Notes: a model not told the origin generated them from the letters alone. A DNA stretch of 64,000 bases from Leucocoprinus leucothites (GCA_013368445.1 JAACJO010000005.1:2046001-2110000), one strand, 5' to 3'. Positions 24,347 to 35,625 are shown, counted from the stretch's first letter. Translations and numbers: made by a program.

Positions 24347-24810
24347 TTAAATTGCAACTCCGCCACTGGAGTGATTGGAATTAGTGCGAACAGCATGTGC
24401 AGTGCGTGACTCAGCAGCTTTGTTAGAGTGCCAGGTCCAGTTGAACCTGTTTCTCCAGAAAGGACATTTGGTGTCATTAGCGTGATGGTCACCTCTGCAG
24501 TTAAGACATTTAAAGTCCTCAAGATGAGGACACAGGATACCATCATGAGTGGCATCATGAGGGGGGTTTGATTTGGGGTTGGCCTTACAACACCAGGCTA
24601 TGGAATGATGATTCTCAACGCGATAAGGGCTACCACAAATTTGACAGTGAGCACCAAGAGCACAACACACATGAGTGGGGTGGCCCCACCACCAGCAGTT
24701 TCTGCATTGTGCAATACCAGGGTGCATACTGGTAGCTCTAATGGTACCAATATGTCGGCCAAAATTTATAGTACGGTTAACCAATGTCTTGGCTTTGGTA
24801 CTGTTTTGTA
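24347..24810 (-). pseudogene. L ORF1 C-terminal part
   Basis: Encodes the end of the conserved core and three zinc knuckles (CRNCWWWGHPTHVC, CQICGSPYRVENH, CLNCRGDHHANDTKC), ending two bases before the ORF2 start. Truncated upstream at 24810 by the 5' end of a plus-strand L. Confidence 0.85.
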
Positions 24811-24889
24811 CATCCTCCTTTCCCTCTTACCACCATCATCGATTTCTTTGACAGTGTCTACATACATACTGACTACGAATTATACCACT

Positions 24890-27620
24890 ATGACTGCACC
24901 ATCGCACTGGGTGGATCTTAAGGGTACCCCTCTGCCGTCTTCGGACCCAATCAACATCATTGACACTGAAACACGTGTCTCAATCCACAAGCGCGATCAC
25001 TCTAACTTGCCTGCACTCTATCAAATCGATGAGACACTCTGTACATGATGATGTCAAGTCTGCCACATCATCTAGGGCTGGTTCTGACAAGGAAGAAACT
25101 GGTGAGAGCGATTCTGATTCGTCTGAATCCTCAACCCCTCCCTCTCCTACACTCGCCTCTACTGTACTCTCCCGTGCAGCATCACATTCCTCCTTTAGAA
25201 CTCCCCCTCCTCCCTCTTCATGTACTAAGCGAGTTCGCACTCGTGATGTTCACCGAGGATTGGACACCACCCCCAAGGCCATCTCAAGAACTGCGTCGAT
25301 GAGCGCATATGATAGCTTCAAGTCACCTATCCCTTTCCACCCATTTGGAGAGGGATTTACAGGTGAGCTTCAACCACCTGATCCTCTTAACTTGGACTCT
25401 CACAGGGACGTGTGGGGCGACCGAGAGGATGGGGTATTCGACAATGGGGTACCTACCAATCGGTTCTTTGGACCCCCACCCACCTCAAGGCTACCTCATG
25501 CGATCCATGGATCCGATGAGTCAGCAAATACTGTGCCAACTGGCACCCCGGCTACCTTTTTTGCCGGATCATCTGACAATAATGATGTCACTGGTGACAT
25601 CAATGCACAGCCGCAGGAGTCTAGACCTGCACAGCCACATCTTCCAGATCTCAAGGATCCATCAAACACTGCCACCAAAGAAACTGTTATCGTTGGCGAA
25701 GCTACCTATAAAGTGCTTGAGGCACTTAAATATGCTACTAACTTCTTTAAGTATCGTGTTGCGCTAGGCTTACGGCCTGGCATGAAAGACCCAAGGGTTC
25801 CCCAAATGGGGGAACCAATCTATTGCCTACTCACAACTATGTTTGAAACAGGTTGGGACTGATTGCCCATTAATGGCGAAAGCGGACTCACCATCGTTGA
25901 CGCACTGAGGCATTATTACGGCCCACCTCCTGATATTCCCATGACGGACTCTTCCCCTCCCCCTAAGAATAAGGGGAAGGGAAAAAAGGCGCGTAAACCT
26001 TCTCCGTCTACCATTCATACCCCCCTATTCCCACCTGGCATTGTCGTTGGGCAAACTAATCCTACAGCTTGCATTGATGATGACCAAATGAACATCGATC
26101 AAGCCCCTCCCGATGAGGGCACCCCTCCCCTCCCCCAAAATGACGTTACATCTTCTGGTAAGGCACGTGACGTTTTGTCTGTGTCAGGTTCCCTGAAGGC
26201 AAAGAATGACGTTACGTCTTCTAAGCCCACCAGTCCTATCCACATCTCCCAGGCCCCTCCTCCACTTTCCAATCACGTGACCCCAAGGAATGGGAATGGA
26301 AACTTCGAGTGCTCAGTTGGGCGTCCCTCCTCTGATGGCCAGGCTCAGCCATCAAAACCCAACCCCAAGGGTGCCTATGACATGCCGCCTCCCATTCCCC
26401 CTCCTGACTGTAAGGCATCCACCAAGCCCCTTACGGAACATTTCAACAAGAAGAATGTGTCGTTCGCTGATGCCGCCCGATGGGGTGCCCAGCTGGCAAC
26501 TTCCTCTTCCAACTCCTCTTCCAACATTGATGGAGTTAAAATGTGAGAAATGATACTCGCCTTCCCTGAACTATCATATGACAAAGTCCTTGCTATGTAC
26601 AAGGCAGGTTTTGGAGGCGCCCAACCTCAAGCACCCGAACCTTTATCCACAAACGCCCCACGCGCTAAGCCTAAAATGACTACGCATGGACCTACCCGTC
26701 GTCAAGTCCTTATCCCTTTCGAGGGAAATATCATCGCTGACCGAATTAAAGACTTTAACAAGGCAGCTGAATTCTGTAATCCTGGTCTTACTGCCACTCA
26801 GTCCAAACTTCGCGTCAAATCAGTTCTCGAATCATACAACGGCATATTGATTGCTACCTCAGGTGTTGCTTCCCCTGCTGACCTTGAAATCATTAAATCC
26901 TGGCTTAAAAAAGCCTGGCAATTAGGAGACGCCATCCCTATTGAGCCTCGTCTCCCACAATCCAAATCGTTCCTTAAAATTGTCGGCATCCCTTACTGGG
27001 TAACCAATTCTTCCAACCCCCTCTCTCTGGCATTTGTTGAACAAGCCCTTGGACAATCATCATTGTTTGAAAACATTATCCTTGCCGCCTGTCCTCGCGT
27101 CATGAAAGCCTCCCCAAAGTCGGACACAGCTGTCATGTGGTTCGACATCTGGGACTCCCAAAATGGTACCAAGGCCAAGACATTGGTCAACCATACTATT
27201 AACTTCGGCCGACATATCGGAACTATCCGTGCTACTAGTATGCACCCCAGCATTGCACAGTGTAGGAACTGCTGGTGATGGGGTCACCCCACTCATGCGT
27301 GTCGTGCCCTCCGTGCATGCTGTCAAATTTGTGGTGGCCCTCACCACATTGAGAACCATCGATCCATGGCCTGGTATTGTAAGGCTGACCCCAAATCCAA
27401 TCCCCCCCGCAATGCCACTCCTGATGGCACCCCATGTCCTCACCTTGAGAACTTCAAATGCCTGAACTGCAAAGGCGATCATCACGCAAATGACACCAAA
27501 TGTCCATTCTGGAGGAACAGGTTCGACCGAACCTGGCATTCTAACAAAACTGCCGAATCACACACTGCACGTGCCGTTCGCGCCAATTCCAATCACTCCG
27601 GTGGCAGAGTTGTTGTTTAA
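24890..27620 (+). pseudogene. L ORF1 with CGA-to-TGA stops
   Basis: The first usable ATG is at 24890 (MTAPSHWVDLKGTP). After one frameshift near 24.95-25.05 kb, the frame from 24960 to 27620 is constant and is broken only by stops at 25860, 26544, 27276 and just before 27366. Most of these sit where sister copies have Arg. Core MTTHGPTRRQVLIPFEG, MWFDIWDSQNGTKAK, and zinc knuckles CQICGGPHHIENH and CLNCKGDHHANDTKC are clear. Confidence 0.85.
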
Positions 27621-27625
27621 ATATG
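27618..27625 (+). promoter_or_regulatory. ORF1 stop / ORF2 start coupling motif TAAATATG
   Basis: The ORF1 stop (TAA) is followed two bases later by the ORF2 ATG in a different frame. The same TTTAAATATGTCTGG context is kept in all four L copies whose junction is present (near 13144, 24344, 27623 and 44317), even though their reading frames have decayed. This fits translation of ORF2 by termination-reinitiation, known in other LINEs. The mechanism is inferred. Confidence 0.6.
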
Positions 27626-29152
27626 TCTGGTAAGAACAAACCTACCTCTTCCGTTCATATCTATTTGCAAAACATGGGACGCTCTTATGCTCTGGTCGAT
27701 ACTATACTCGAGTCCAAAAAGCTGGACTTCGAAATCATTTTTCTACAGGAACCTCCATGGAATCATATTCAAAAAGCACCTTCTATGACTAACCCTGAAG
27801 GGGATGATGTCATTGGTGCTCCTATTCACCCTGAGTGGCTGTGTATGGTTCGCCCTACCAAGCCTAACAACCCCTGACCCCATACTCTGACTTATGTTCA
27901 CAGATGACTACTTCGCATGAGACCCATTCTTTGACAAGAGTGGGTTAATCATTGTGACATACAAATCTTGGGTCTATTCAACCAGGGTAACTATATTCAT
28001 CTACTTAACATATACTCTGACTTGTCCTCATCGGCGATCAATTTTCTCTCAACAAACTTCATCGACATCCCTAATATTATTTATATGGGAGGAGATTTTA
28101 ATTGTTGATCTCCAGAATGGGACCCTTCAGCTACTTACATCCCTATGTCCACAATAACTCTAACAGAGTTGGCAGACGGCTTCAATCTCACAAGGTCTTC
28201 ACCGACCGTAATATTCCCCACCCATTTCTCTTCCATTGAAAGTCATGACAATTCAGTTATCAATCTCATTTTTTGCGCTAACAATTCCACCTCCCATATT
28301 ATCGATGTTAATTTGAGGCTTCCATCGGATCACACACCATTGAGTATGGATCTTCCAATCCACCCAGATTATATTAATTATAAAAAACGCATACTACCGA
28401 AAGATAGCGATGAAGAGACGGCTTTCACTTCCCAAGTCTCTGAGCATCTAGTGGCCCTTGACTGTTCAGACATTCACTCCACCTCTTGTCTAAATGATAT
28501 CTCTGACTCCATTTCTCGAATCTTTAATGAATCTTGGAATACGAACTCTAAAACTGTATGGATTACTAACCGGTCAAAGGAATGGTGGAACCCCCACTGT
28601 TCTGAGACTCTTCTTACCTACAGAAGAACAAAGGATCAAAAAGATTGGCAAGCATTCAGAGTGGCTACCAGAACCGCCAAATGCTCTTTCTTCGATGCAC
28701 GCATTCATGAAATCACATCGACCAACAAATGACCCTGGGACCTTATGGAATGGGTAAAACAATGCAAACTCCCTGCCATTGAGGGTATCCGCTACCAAGG
28801 ACGACCTTGCAATGATCTTCCGGATCTATGGAACACACTCCATTCATCATACAACTCAGCATCCGGTCGACCAGTAAGCTCTAACATTCTGAATGAAATA
28901 AAATCCCTTCCCCCTCGTTCCTGGGCAAACTTCTCCGCCCTTGAACTCACCAAGTCCCTCTCCTCATGTGCTAACTCTTCAGCACCCAGGCCTGATCATG
29001 TCTCCTGGAAACATTTAAAGTCTATCGTTGCCCACAACGATTGCCTCAAAAACATAATACTCATCGCTAATGCATGCGTACGTCTCTCTCACTGGCTGAG
29101 TCACTTCAAGGACTCGGTCTCTATTATCATCCCCAAGCCGAATAAACCGGCC
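27623..29152 (+). pseudogene. L ORF2 N-terminal part: APE endonuclease and RT start
   Basis: MSGKNKPTSSVHIYLQN start, then FLQEPPW, MGGDFN, RLPSDHTPL (endonuclease) and the RT N-terminal extension (MEWVKQCKLPAIEG, SWKHLKSIVAHNDC, SIIIPKPNK). It stays in one frame with stops such as 27875 (family CGA to TGA, P-stop-PHT) and 28730 (NK-stop-PWD, again CGA to TGA). Cut by another LINE at 29153. Confidence 0.88.
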
Positions 29153-29976
29153 TTTTTTTTTTTTTTTAAAAAAAATCAATGAATTTATATAGCAGTGCTT
29201 GATCGCAGTCTGCTAACTAAATATTACAAACAGACGGTACACTACAGCAAGCTGGGGTACACGAAGCAGTCGAAGACCACTTGAGACAGAGACTATACAC
29301 AATTAGTCCAGCAATATAGAAAAGACTCGATAGAGACTATTGAATGAGGTGTCATACACAGAGATTGGACTCAAAGGAAAAGAAGAGAGATGAAATAAGA
29401 GAGTATAGTTCACCTTCATTTGGTTCGGCAGGCACAGGAGCTTGAGGCAGCGGTGGACGCGTGTTGTGATTGGTAAAAGCAAAGGCAGCCAGGTTCTTTT
29501 TCAAGAACTCGACAAGGAACTCGTATTGTGGGAAAGCGCATTGCACCTATTGGATGCGGAAGGGATAGAGGGGGCAGTAACACAGGATATGATGTCGTGT
29601 TTCCAGGCGATGGCCACAACGACAGGACTTGGGCTCAAGGGGGAAGAACCTCTCACAATAAGCTCCAATAGGAGCATGATTGAGGATGGCGCGGGACATA
29701 CGCACACATAATGATGGCGATTCATTGGCTAAGGGAAGCCAGGTGCCCCCTTTGACATAAGTGGGGGTGAGGAACTTGCGATTCTTTTTTGAAAGAAGGA
29801 AACCACTGCCGCAGTACTTCTTCTTCCAGAAAGTGGACTCCCAGGACTTCTGGCAGTCGTTGGTGATTTTGTGTCGCAAGAAGTCGAGAGTAGCACCTAA
29901 TCAAGGGGGGGCGTGTATGCGTGTGGAAGTGATGTCTTTGTGGACTTTAAGGTGGGGCTTCCAGCGCCATTTGGAA
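29153..29976 (-). mobile_element. L LINE 3' fragment heading a mosaic
   Basis: Poly(T), 3' UTR and the last RNase H/zinc codons of ORF2 (CRCGHRLETRHHILCYCP). At 29976 it changes, within the same strand, into the 5' part of a half-LINE. No TSD or L continuation is seen beyond that point. Confidence 0.8.
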
Positions 29977-30151
29977 CGGCGATGTTGAGCTCATCGGCGG
30001 AGGCTTTGGTGGACTCGGTTGTTTGGTGGGGAGGCTTGTTAGACTTGGATCTTCGTTTATCCATGTAGAATAGGTAGAATAACAATGTAAACTAGATGTC
30101 TTATAGCACACCAACTAAGAGATGGTGGTGGTAAGAGGACAAGGAGGGATG
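29977..30151 (-). mobile_element. half-LINE 5' fragment (leader plus ORF1 start)
   Basis: Ends at 30151 with the shared 5' terminus (CATCCCTCCTTGTCC on the minus strand). Encodes MDKRRSKSNKPPHQTTES, followed by the ASADELNIA motif. The leader and N-terminus are intermediate between hA and hB, so it may be a further subfamily. Confidence 0.7.
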
Positions 30152-31425
30152 GGAGCGGTGGTTCTCAGTACGATGAGGACCGCCGCAAGCAGCACATCGC
30201 AACGCACGGGCGCGGCACGATGAGGTAGAGTGACCCCAGCGCCAGCAACGCTGACACTGAGGACTGCCTGGATGAGCGTGCGCAGCCCGGATCACGGACT
30301 GAACACCCTCGAAGTGGAGGTACTTGCCCAGGAGCTTCTTGGCGCTCGCTCCTGATTGAGAGTCCCAGAGGTCAAACCAGACGGTGGCGGTGTCGGCTCT
30401 GGTGGAGTTGCGCATAATGCGCACGGAGGAAACATCTGCGAAAATGTCCTTGAAGGCAGACAGACGCATGCGGTCGGTCACGTGATTCGGCGTAATGCGG
30501 ACACCGTTCACGAAGTAGGGGACGTCGAGGACCTTGAGGTAGGACCTCGACCTGGGGCGGCGCGTCTTGATCGCAAAGGGGGCGGTGAAGATGGAGGGGA
30601 TGGAGGACTCAATGACGTCACAGTCGGCGTCAGAGGGAACGGAGGAGGTGTGCAGCGCGATCGTGCTGTACGCCTTGGTGATGTTCTCCACACGCAAGAT
30701 TGACTTGGCGCGGGAGAGGGAGTTGTTGAGAAGGCGCATGGCCTTGTGATGGAGATAAGTGACCTCATCGGCACTGCCGACGAAGTCGAGGAAAAGTTGG
30801 CGGCGGGTAGGACCCGCGGTTGTCATGCGCGGCTTCCGAGTGACGGGGGCGGCGGCTTGGGCAGCCTGATGCATAGTGGTGATGCGATCAGGGTCGAGAT
30901 CGGGGTGGGATTGTGCCAACTTAATGAGTGACGTAACCCCGGCAGGGCGGGCCGCCTCGGCGAAGGACTTCTTGACCGAGGTGGGAGGAGGGGGCGCTTT
31001 GGTGGGTGCTCGCTGAGCTAGGCCATCAGACCTAACCCTAGCTTGGGGAGGGCCACTAGCGCGCGCTTTAGCAGGCGCTTGCTTGGGCAGTAAGGTGGGA
31101 CGGGCCGGGGCAGGCCGACGATCAGAGGGAGTCTGTTTGGGCGCTTTGGGAGAGCCCATATCAATATCACGTGGTTCTGCTTTGTCAGCGGATCCATGGA
31201 TCGCCTCATGGGCGACGCGCGTACGTTTAGGGTGGGCCTCCTCAACTCTGGTGGCACAGTCCCGAATGAAGTCCGCAAATGTGTCCCATCCCTGGGCTCG
31301 CATTCACTCGTTGGTGAGGGCTGTGTTGCCTTGGCCTCGATTGAGAACTTCCGCAACCAGTCCAACAAGAGTCAGAATGATCACGGCGGTGGTGGCCTCT
31401 GGAAGAGGGCCTGAGGGAACATTCC
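30152..31425 (-). pseudogene. hA ORF1 fragment, long and open
   Basis: An internal piece of hA ORF1 from the segment before MRAQGWDTFADFIRDC to the second zinc knuckle (CAACGGPHRTENH). Its reading frame is open for 400 codons and CpG-rich, so it looks young. Both ends are abrupt. On the left it touches the 5' terminus of another half-LINE. On the right it passes into L ORF1 through a CATTCC common to both parents. Confidence 0.8.
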
Positions 31426-31586
31426 AGTTCCTTAGAGTCATGTGATTGGAAGGTGGAGGAGGGGCCCGGGAGACACGGATAGGACCAAAGGGCTTAGAAG
31501 ACATGACGTCATTCTTTGCCTTATGGGAGCCTGACATAGACAAAACATCATGTGCCTTACCAGAAGACAAAACCTCATTCTGGGGA
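31420..31586 (-). pseudogene. L ORF1 internal scrap
   Basis: About 165 bp matching L ORF1 (MSSGKAHDVLSMSGS...FGPIRVSRAPPPPSNHM). Joined on the left to hA ORF1 by a shared CATTCC and on the right to plus-strand RT sequence through a G-rich match (GGGGAG). Confidence 0.7.
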
Positions 31587-31705
31587 GTTATCCAATGCTC
31601 TACTGAGGATGCAGGTGTCTTCCTTACTCATATTATTCAGTCCGGTTGGGCCAAAGGTATGATCACTAGTGTTTGTGCCTTCGATATTGCCCAATTTTTC
31701 TCCCT
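31583..31705 (+). pseudogene. L ORF2 RT scrap (motif A region)
   Basis: Encodes VIQCSTEDAGVFLTHIIQSG and then AFDIAQFFS, the RT segment that carries the first catalytic Asp. It stops at about 31705, where copia gag begins. Possibly the continuation of the plus-strand L that was cut at 29152. Confidence 0.7.
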
Positions 31706-34251
31706 ACCTGGGCAGGTGAAATGCAGGCATGGCTCCAGGCCTCTGGCCTGTGGAGACTGGTCAAGGGTGAACTCCTAAAGCCTGAGATCCTTTCCCCCAC
31801 TACCCAAGCCACCTTTGACTCTAGGGAGGCCTGGAATGCGAAGGCTGACAAGGCTGCTGGCTGGCTTTATCTCATGGTGGAACCGGACCAGAGGGTTCAC
31901 TTCACTGATAGGGATGATCCTGTCAAGATGTGGACAGATTTGCGAGCTGTGCACCTCCAGAGGCGTCCTGGCACTCGTTTTAATGCCTATGACGACCTCT
32001 TCAACATCAGGAAGGCTGAGGACGAGTCCCTGCAGTCCCTCATCAACAGGGTGGAGAAGAGCATGAAGCAAATCCAAAATCTTCGCCCTGATGACTTTGA
32101 CCTCAAAGGCCTGGATGAGGAGCTTGCTTCTATGGCTCTAATCTGAGCCCTGCCCACTGAGGAGTACTCCTCTTTCATTTCCTCTCTCCTCCTCAAGGAC
32201 AAACTTGACAAGGGTGCATCAGGCCTTTGTCACTGAGGACACCCAACGTCGCAGGAGGGCCATAGACCTTCCCTCTTCCTCCTCTGCGCTTTCTGCCGCC
32301 TCCAGAGGCCTCAAAACGGCGAAATCGACCGATCCATGTGGCTGGTGTCACAAAACCAGTCATACAGAGGCCAAATGCTGGAGAAAGGACAAGGATCGCC
32401 TCAAAGCTCAAGAGGACACTCAGAACGCTCCCCGCCAGTCCAAACGATGTGGAAACCGTGCCAACAAGGCCCAGGAGGACTCTGATGGCTCCCCTGCCCC
32501 TCCAGCATCCGGAGAAGCAAGCAGAGTCACAGAATTCACTGGAAATGCAAGTACAAGCTCCCCCTCCACTCCTATTGCTTCCCCCACTTCCCCAGCCTCT
32601 TCCCCACCCCTCCAGCTTGATGCTGACTTCCATTGGATTGCAGACACAGGTGCTATGTCACATATGACCCCACACCGTCATTGGTTCAAGAAATATACCC
32701 CCTGTTGCATACCAATCAGATTAGCAGACAACTCTGTCATATATTCAGCTGGGATGGGTTCAGTGGTCTTTCAGCCTGTTATGGGCGGAAAAATGGCTGG
32801 AGCGGTCGAGTTTTCATGTGTACTGCATGTTCCGGACCTCCGGAGTAATCTCCTGTCTTGTCTATACCTCACACGAAATAAGGGGTTCAATATATCGATT
32901 TCTTCGCATTCTATGGCCTTTAGACTGAAGGGAGAGACTCTCTTCACTGCCTCCATTGATTCCACCAACTCTGCTGTCCTCAATGGCACTACCATTGCTT
33001 CTGAGACTGCTTTTAGCATCTCCACACTTCCTGCTGACCTCTCACTCTGGCACCGTCGCTTTGCACACCATAATTATGCTGATGTGAAGAAGATGATACA
33101 GCAGGAACTGGTTACTGGGCTTAAAATCAACTCCTCAGCTCAGCCTGATGCAGTTTGCGAGCCCTGCCTTGCTGGAAAGATGCACTCCCTTCCTTTCCTG
33201 CCCTCAGCCAACCACAATCATTCCCCACTTGAGTTGGTGCACTCAGACCTCCATGGACCGCTCCCAGTGCCTACCCACAGTGACTACAAGTACTGGATGA
33301 TGTTTATTGACAATTCTACGCATTTTCGAGCTGTCTACCTGCTTAGGGCCAAGTCAGAAGCCTTTGAAGCATTCAAGGAGTACAAGGCTTGGGCAGAGAA
33401 CCAGCTAGGAGCACAAATTCGCACTCTACAGGATGGTAAGGGTGGTGAATACATGTCCAACACATTTTTGCAGTTTACCAAGGACTGTGGCATTGAGAGG
33501 CATCATTCCACTTGCAACAGGCCCCAGCAGAACAGGGTTTTTGCCCCTACATTTCGTCCTGCATCCCTGCGCCTTATTATAGCTTTGGTAGCCAAGGAAG
33601 GCTTCAAAATGCGATCTGTGCATATCTGCTCTGCATTCACCTATGGAGAGCTGGATGAGGACATTTACATGAGGCAGCCTGAAGGATATCACCAGGGAGG
33701 CCCAAACGTCGTTTGCAAGCTGCACAAATCGCTCTATGGCCTCAAACAGTCAGCTAGGCAGTAGAACAAGAAGCTACACACTGTGCTTGATTCCCTGGGC
33801 TTTAAACAACTCCAGAGTGACAGTTCCATCTACATCTACTCCAAGGGTGAAGTGAAGGTCATAGTGCCTGTTTTCATTGATGATATCACCCTTGTTTCGA
33901 AGAATGATGCTGCCATGGATGCCATAGTGCTGGAGCTGCAGAAACACTTCAAATTGCATGATTTAGGAGCCACTACATTTCTCCTCTCTGTCCAGGTCAA
34001 GCAGGACCTTGAAGCTCACACTATTTCGCTTTCCCAATCTCACTATGTCCAGGAGCTCTTCAACAGATTCAACATGTCTGACTGCAATTCTGTGAAGACT
34101 CTGCTCTCTCCTGGCACAGAACTCTCCACACTTGTTTCCACTCCTTCCCAGCAAGAGGAAATGCAATCCATTCTCTACCTCTCTGCTGTAGGCTCCCTGC
34201 AGTATCTAGCCACCATGACTCACCCAGATATTGCTTATGTGGTCTCCTACC
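31706..34251 (+). pseudogene. copia gag-pol: Gag, protease, integrase, RT (deleted and broken)
   Basis: In order: Gag (MQAWLQASGLWRLVKGELL), stop at 32144 where CGA-to-TGA would explain I-stop-ALPTEEY, frameshift near 32.21 kb, CCHC knuckle CGWCHKTSHTEAKC, protease HWIADTGAMSHMT (DTGA), GAG-pre-integrase (LWHRRFAHHNYADV, CEPCLAGKMH), and integrase with VHSDLHGP, FIDNSTHF and GGEYMS (D,D,E). It then jumps from PQQNRVF straight to RT (APTFRPASLRLII), losing several hundred residues. RT keeps MRSVHICSAFTYGELDE, SLYGLKQSARQ, and FIDDITLVSK at the catalytic site. TGG to TAG at 33762 follows SARQ. Confidence 0.9.
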
Positions 34252-35177
34252 TTTTTTTTTTTTTTTTTTAAATGAAGTGTGACCCCGGAGGGGTCGCCAA
34301 TTTATAATGCGGTGCGCAATAGCAGTCCGTGCCCAACTATCTACTACAGGGAACCGATACCACTACCGACTACGCAAGAGTAAACAACCGGGAATACATA
34401 ATAGTCCTGTCCGAGACAATACGCGAAACTGCGCATAATGCGCATGGAGGATACGTTAGTGAATGTCTCCTTGAAGGGAGACAGATGCATACGGTCGGTG
34501 ACATGTTGTGGAGTGGTGTGGATGCCACTCGTGTAGTAAGGGACATCCAGGATCTTAAGGTAAGACCTGGACCTGGGGCACTTGGTTTTCAGCTCAAACG
34601 GGGCAGTGAAGGCTGAAGAGAGGGAGGATTTGATCACTAATGCATTGGCATCAGTGGCGACAGAGTTGGTGTACAATGAGATGGTGTCGTACGCCCGAGC
34701 GATGTTCTTGACGCAAAGTGAACTCTTTGTGCGAGTGAGGGAGTCGTTAAGAAGGCGTATGGCCTTGTGGTGGAGGTAAGTGATATCACTGGAATTGCCA
34801 GTGAAATTGAGGAAGAGTTGGCGTTGGGTGGGGCCTGATGTGGTCATGCGGGGCTTCTTCGCAGAAGGTGCATCAGCAAGGGCAGCCTGATGCATTGCGG
34901 CGACGCGATTGGGCTTGAGGGTGGGGTGGGACTGGGCTAACTTAATAAGCGCTGCCACAGACGCCGGGGTACAGGCTACCTCAGCAAACGACTTCTTAGC
35001 CGCTGAGGGTGGGATGGGCGCTTGCCGGGCTTGGCCATCAGGCCTAACTTTAGGAGCGGGGGGCACTTGAATGGGTGCTTTGCCACTAGCGCGGGCCTTA
35101 GCAGGCGCCGGCTTGGGCAGTAGGAAGGGACAGGCCGGGGCGGGCCAACAATCCAGGGGCGGTAAAATGGGCACCTT

Positions 35178-35403
35178 TGTTAGATTATGACCAGCTTCAG
35201 CCTCACCCCCTTTGTCTAAATGGGGATAGTTGTAGTCACATGACCATACTACGCACAGACCATGTAGCTAGGTATATAAGGAGGGCCTCAGCCTCCCAAT
35301 CAATTATCTTCTTCCCCACTTTTGTGTGTGTGTCAGTGTCAGTGTCTGAGCTTTCCTCTACTCTCTTATTATCCTCTACTCTCTATCATTTTACATTCTA
35401 ACA
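35178..35403 (+). repeat. solo LTR, gypsy-type (TGTTAGA...TCTAACA)
   Basis: 226 bp with inverted ends TGTTAGA/TCTAACA and 5-bp flanks ACCTT and GCCTT. A related hC copy without the insertion reads GGGCACCTTGGGGG at the site (37136-37149), which proves the boundaries. Contains a TATATAAG box and a GT-rich stretch. No internal region, so it results from LTR-LTR recombination. It is unrelated to the copia LTR of this window. Confidence 0.85.
35273..35280 (+). promoter_or_regulatory. TATA box of the solo LTR
   Basis: TATATAAG about 95 bp into the LTR, followed by GGAGGGCCTC and a pyrimidine-rich CTTCTTCCCC region. This is the usual layout of an LTR promoter and transcript start. Orientation is inferred from this. 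Confidence 0.45.
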
Positions 35404-35593
35404 GCCTTGGGGGAACCCATGTCAATGTCACATGGACCCGCTGAGTCAGCGGATCCATGGGTCGCCTCGAGGACGATGCGTGTCGCTTTAGGGGAGGCCT
35501 CGGCCGAGAACCTATGACCGAAGTCCCCCAGAAAATCTCCATACGTCTCCCAGCCAGCAGCATTGAGAAAGTTGGAGGTGATCAGCATGCTGC

Positions 35594-35625
<32 letters not shown>

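Larger units (their letters stand above)
16292..24810 (-). mobile_element. L LINE, split by Tc1 and hB insertions, 5' part missing
   Basis: Segments 16292-16441, 18035-19209 and 21499-24810. Starts with poly(T) in the hD 3' UTR. It includes the 3' UTR, the whole of ORF2 and the C-terminal part of ORF1. It is cut inside ORF1 at 24810, where another L starts in the opposite direction. The two internal insertions each have clean duplications (TA; TTGGATTCAGGAG). Confidence 0.85.
24811..29152 (+). mobile_element. L LINE, 5' complete, interrupted in RT
   Basis: 5' terminus CATCCTCCTTTCCCTC at 24811, then ORF1, the ORF1/ORF2 junction and ORF2 as far as the early RT domain (IIPKPNK). At 29153 the poly(T) of a minus-strand L replaces the rest. 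A 120-bp RT piece at 31583-31705 is the same strand and further downstream in ORF2, but about 150 bp between them are missing, so it may or may not be the same copy. Confidence 0.88.
34252..35593 (-). mobile_element. half-LINE hC, 3' part of a composite insertion
   Basis: Poly(T) at 34252 abuts the copia target (GTGGTCTCCTACC). Then come the hC hairpin (GCGACCCC/GGGGTCGC), tail motif and 3' UTR. At about 34430 the sequence jumps to the middle of ORF1, dropping the zinc-knuckle region, and then runs (34344-35174, e.g. MTTSGPTQRQLFLNF) up to the N-terminal third. It is cut at 35593 by the poly(T) of a second hC and does not resume on that element's other side. Confidence 0.8.

Noticed and set aside
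35596..35621. Long poly(T)/poly(A) runs as terminators or regulatory tracts
   Set aside because: Each one sits at the 3' end of a LINE or half-LINE and is explained by the poly(A) tail.
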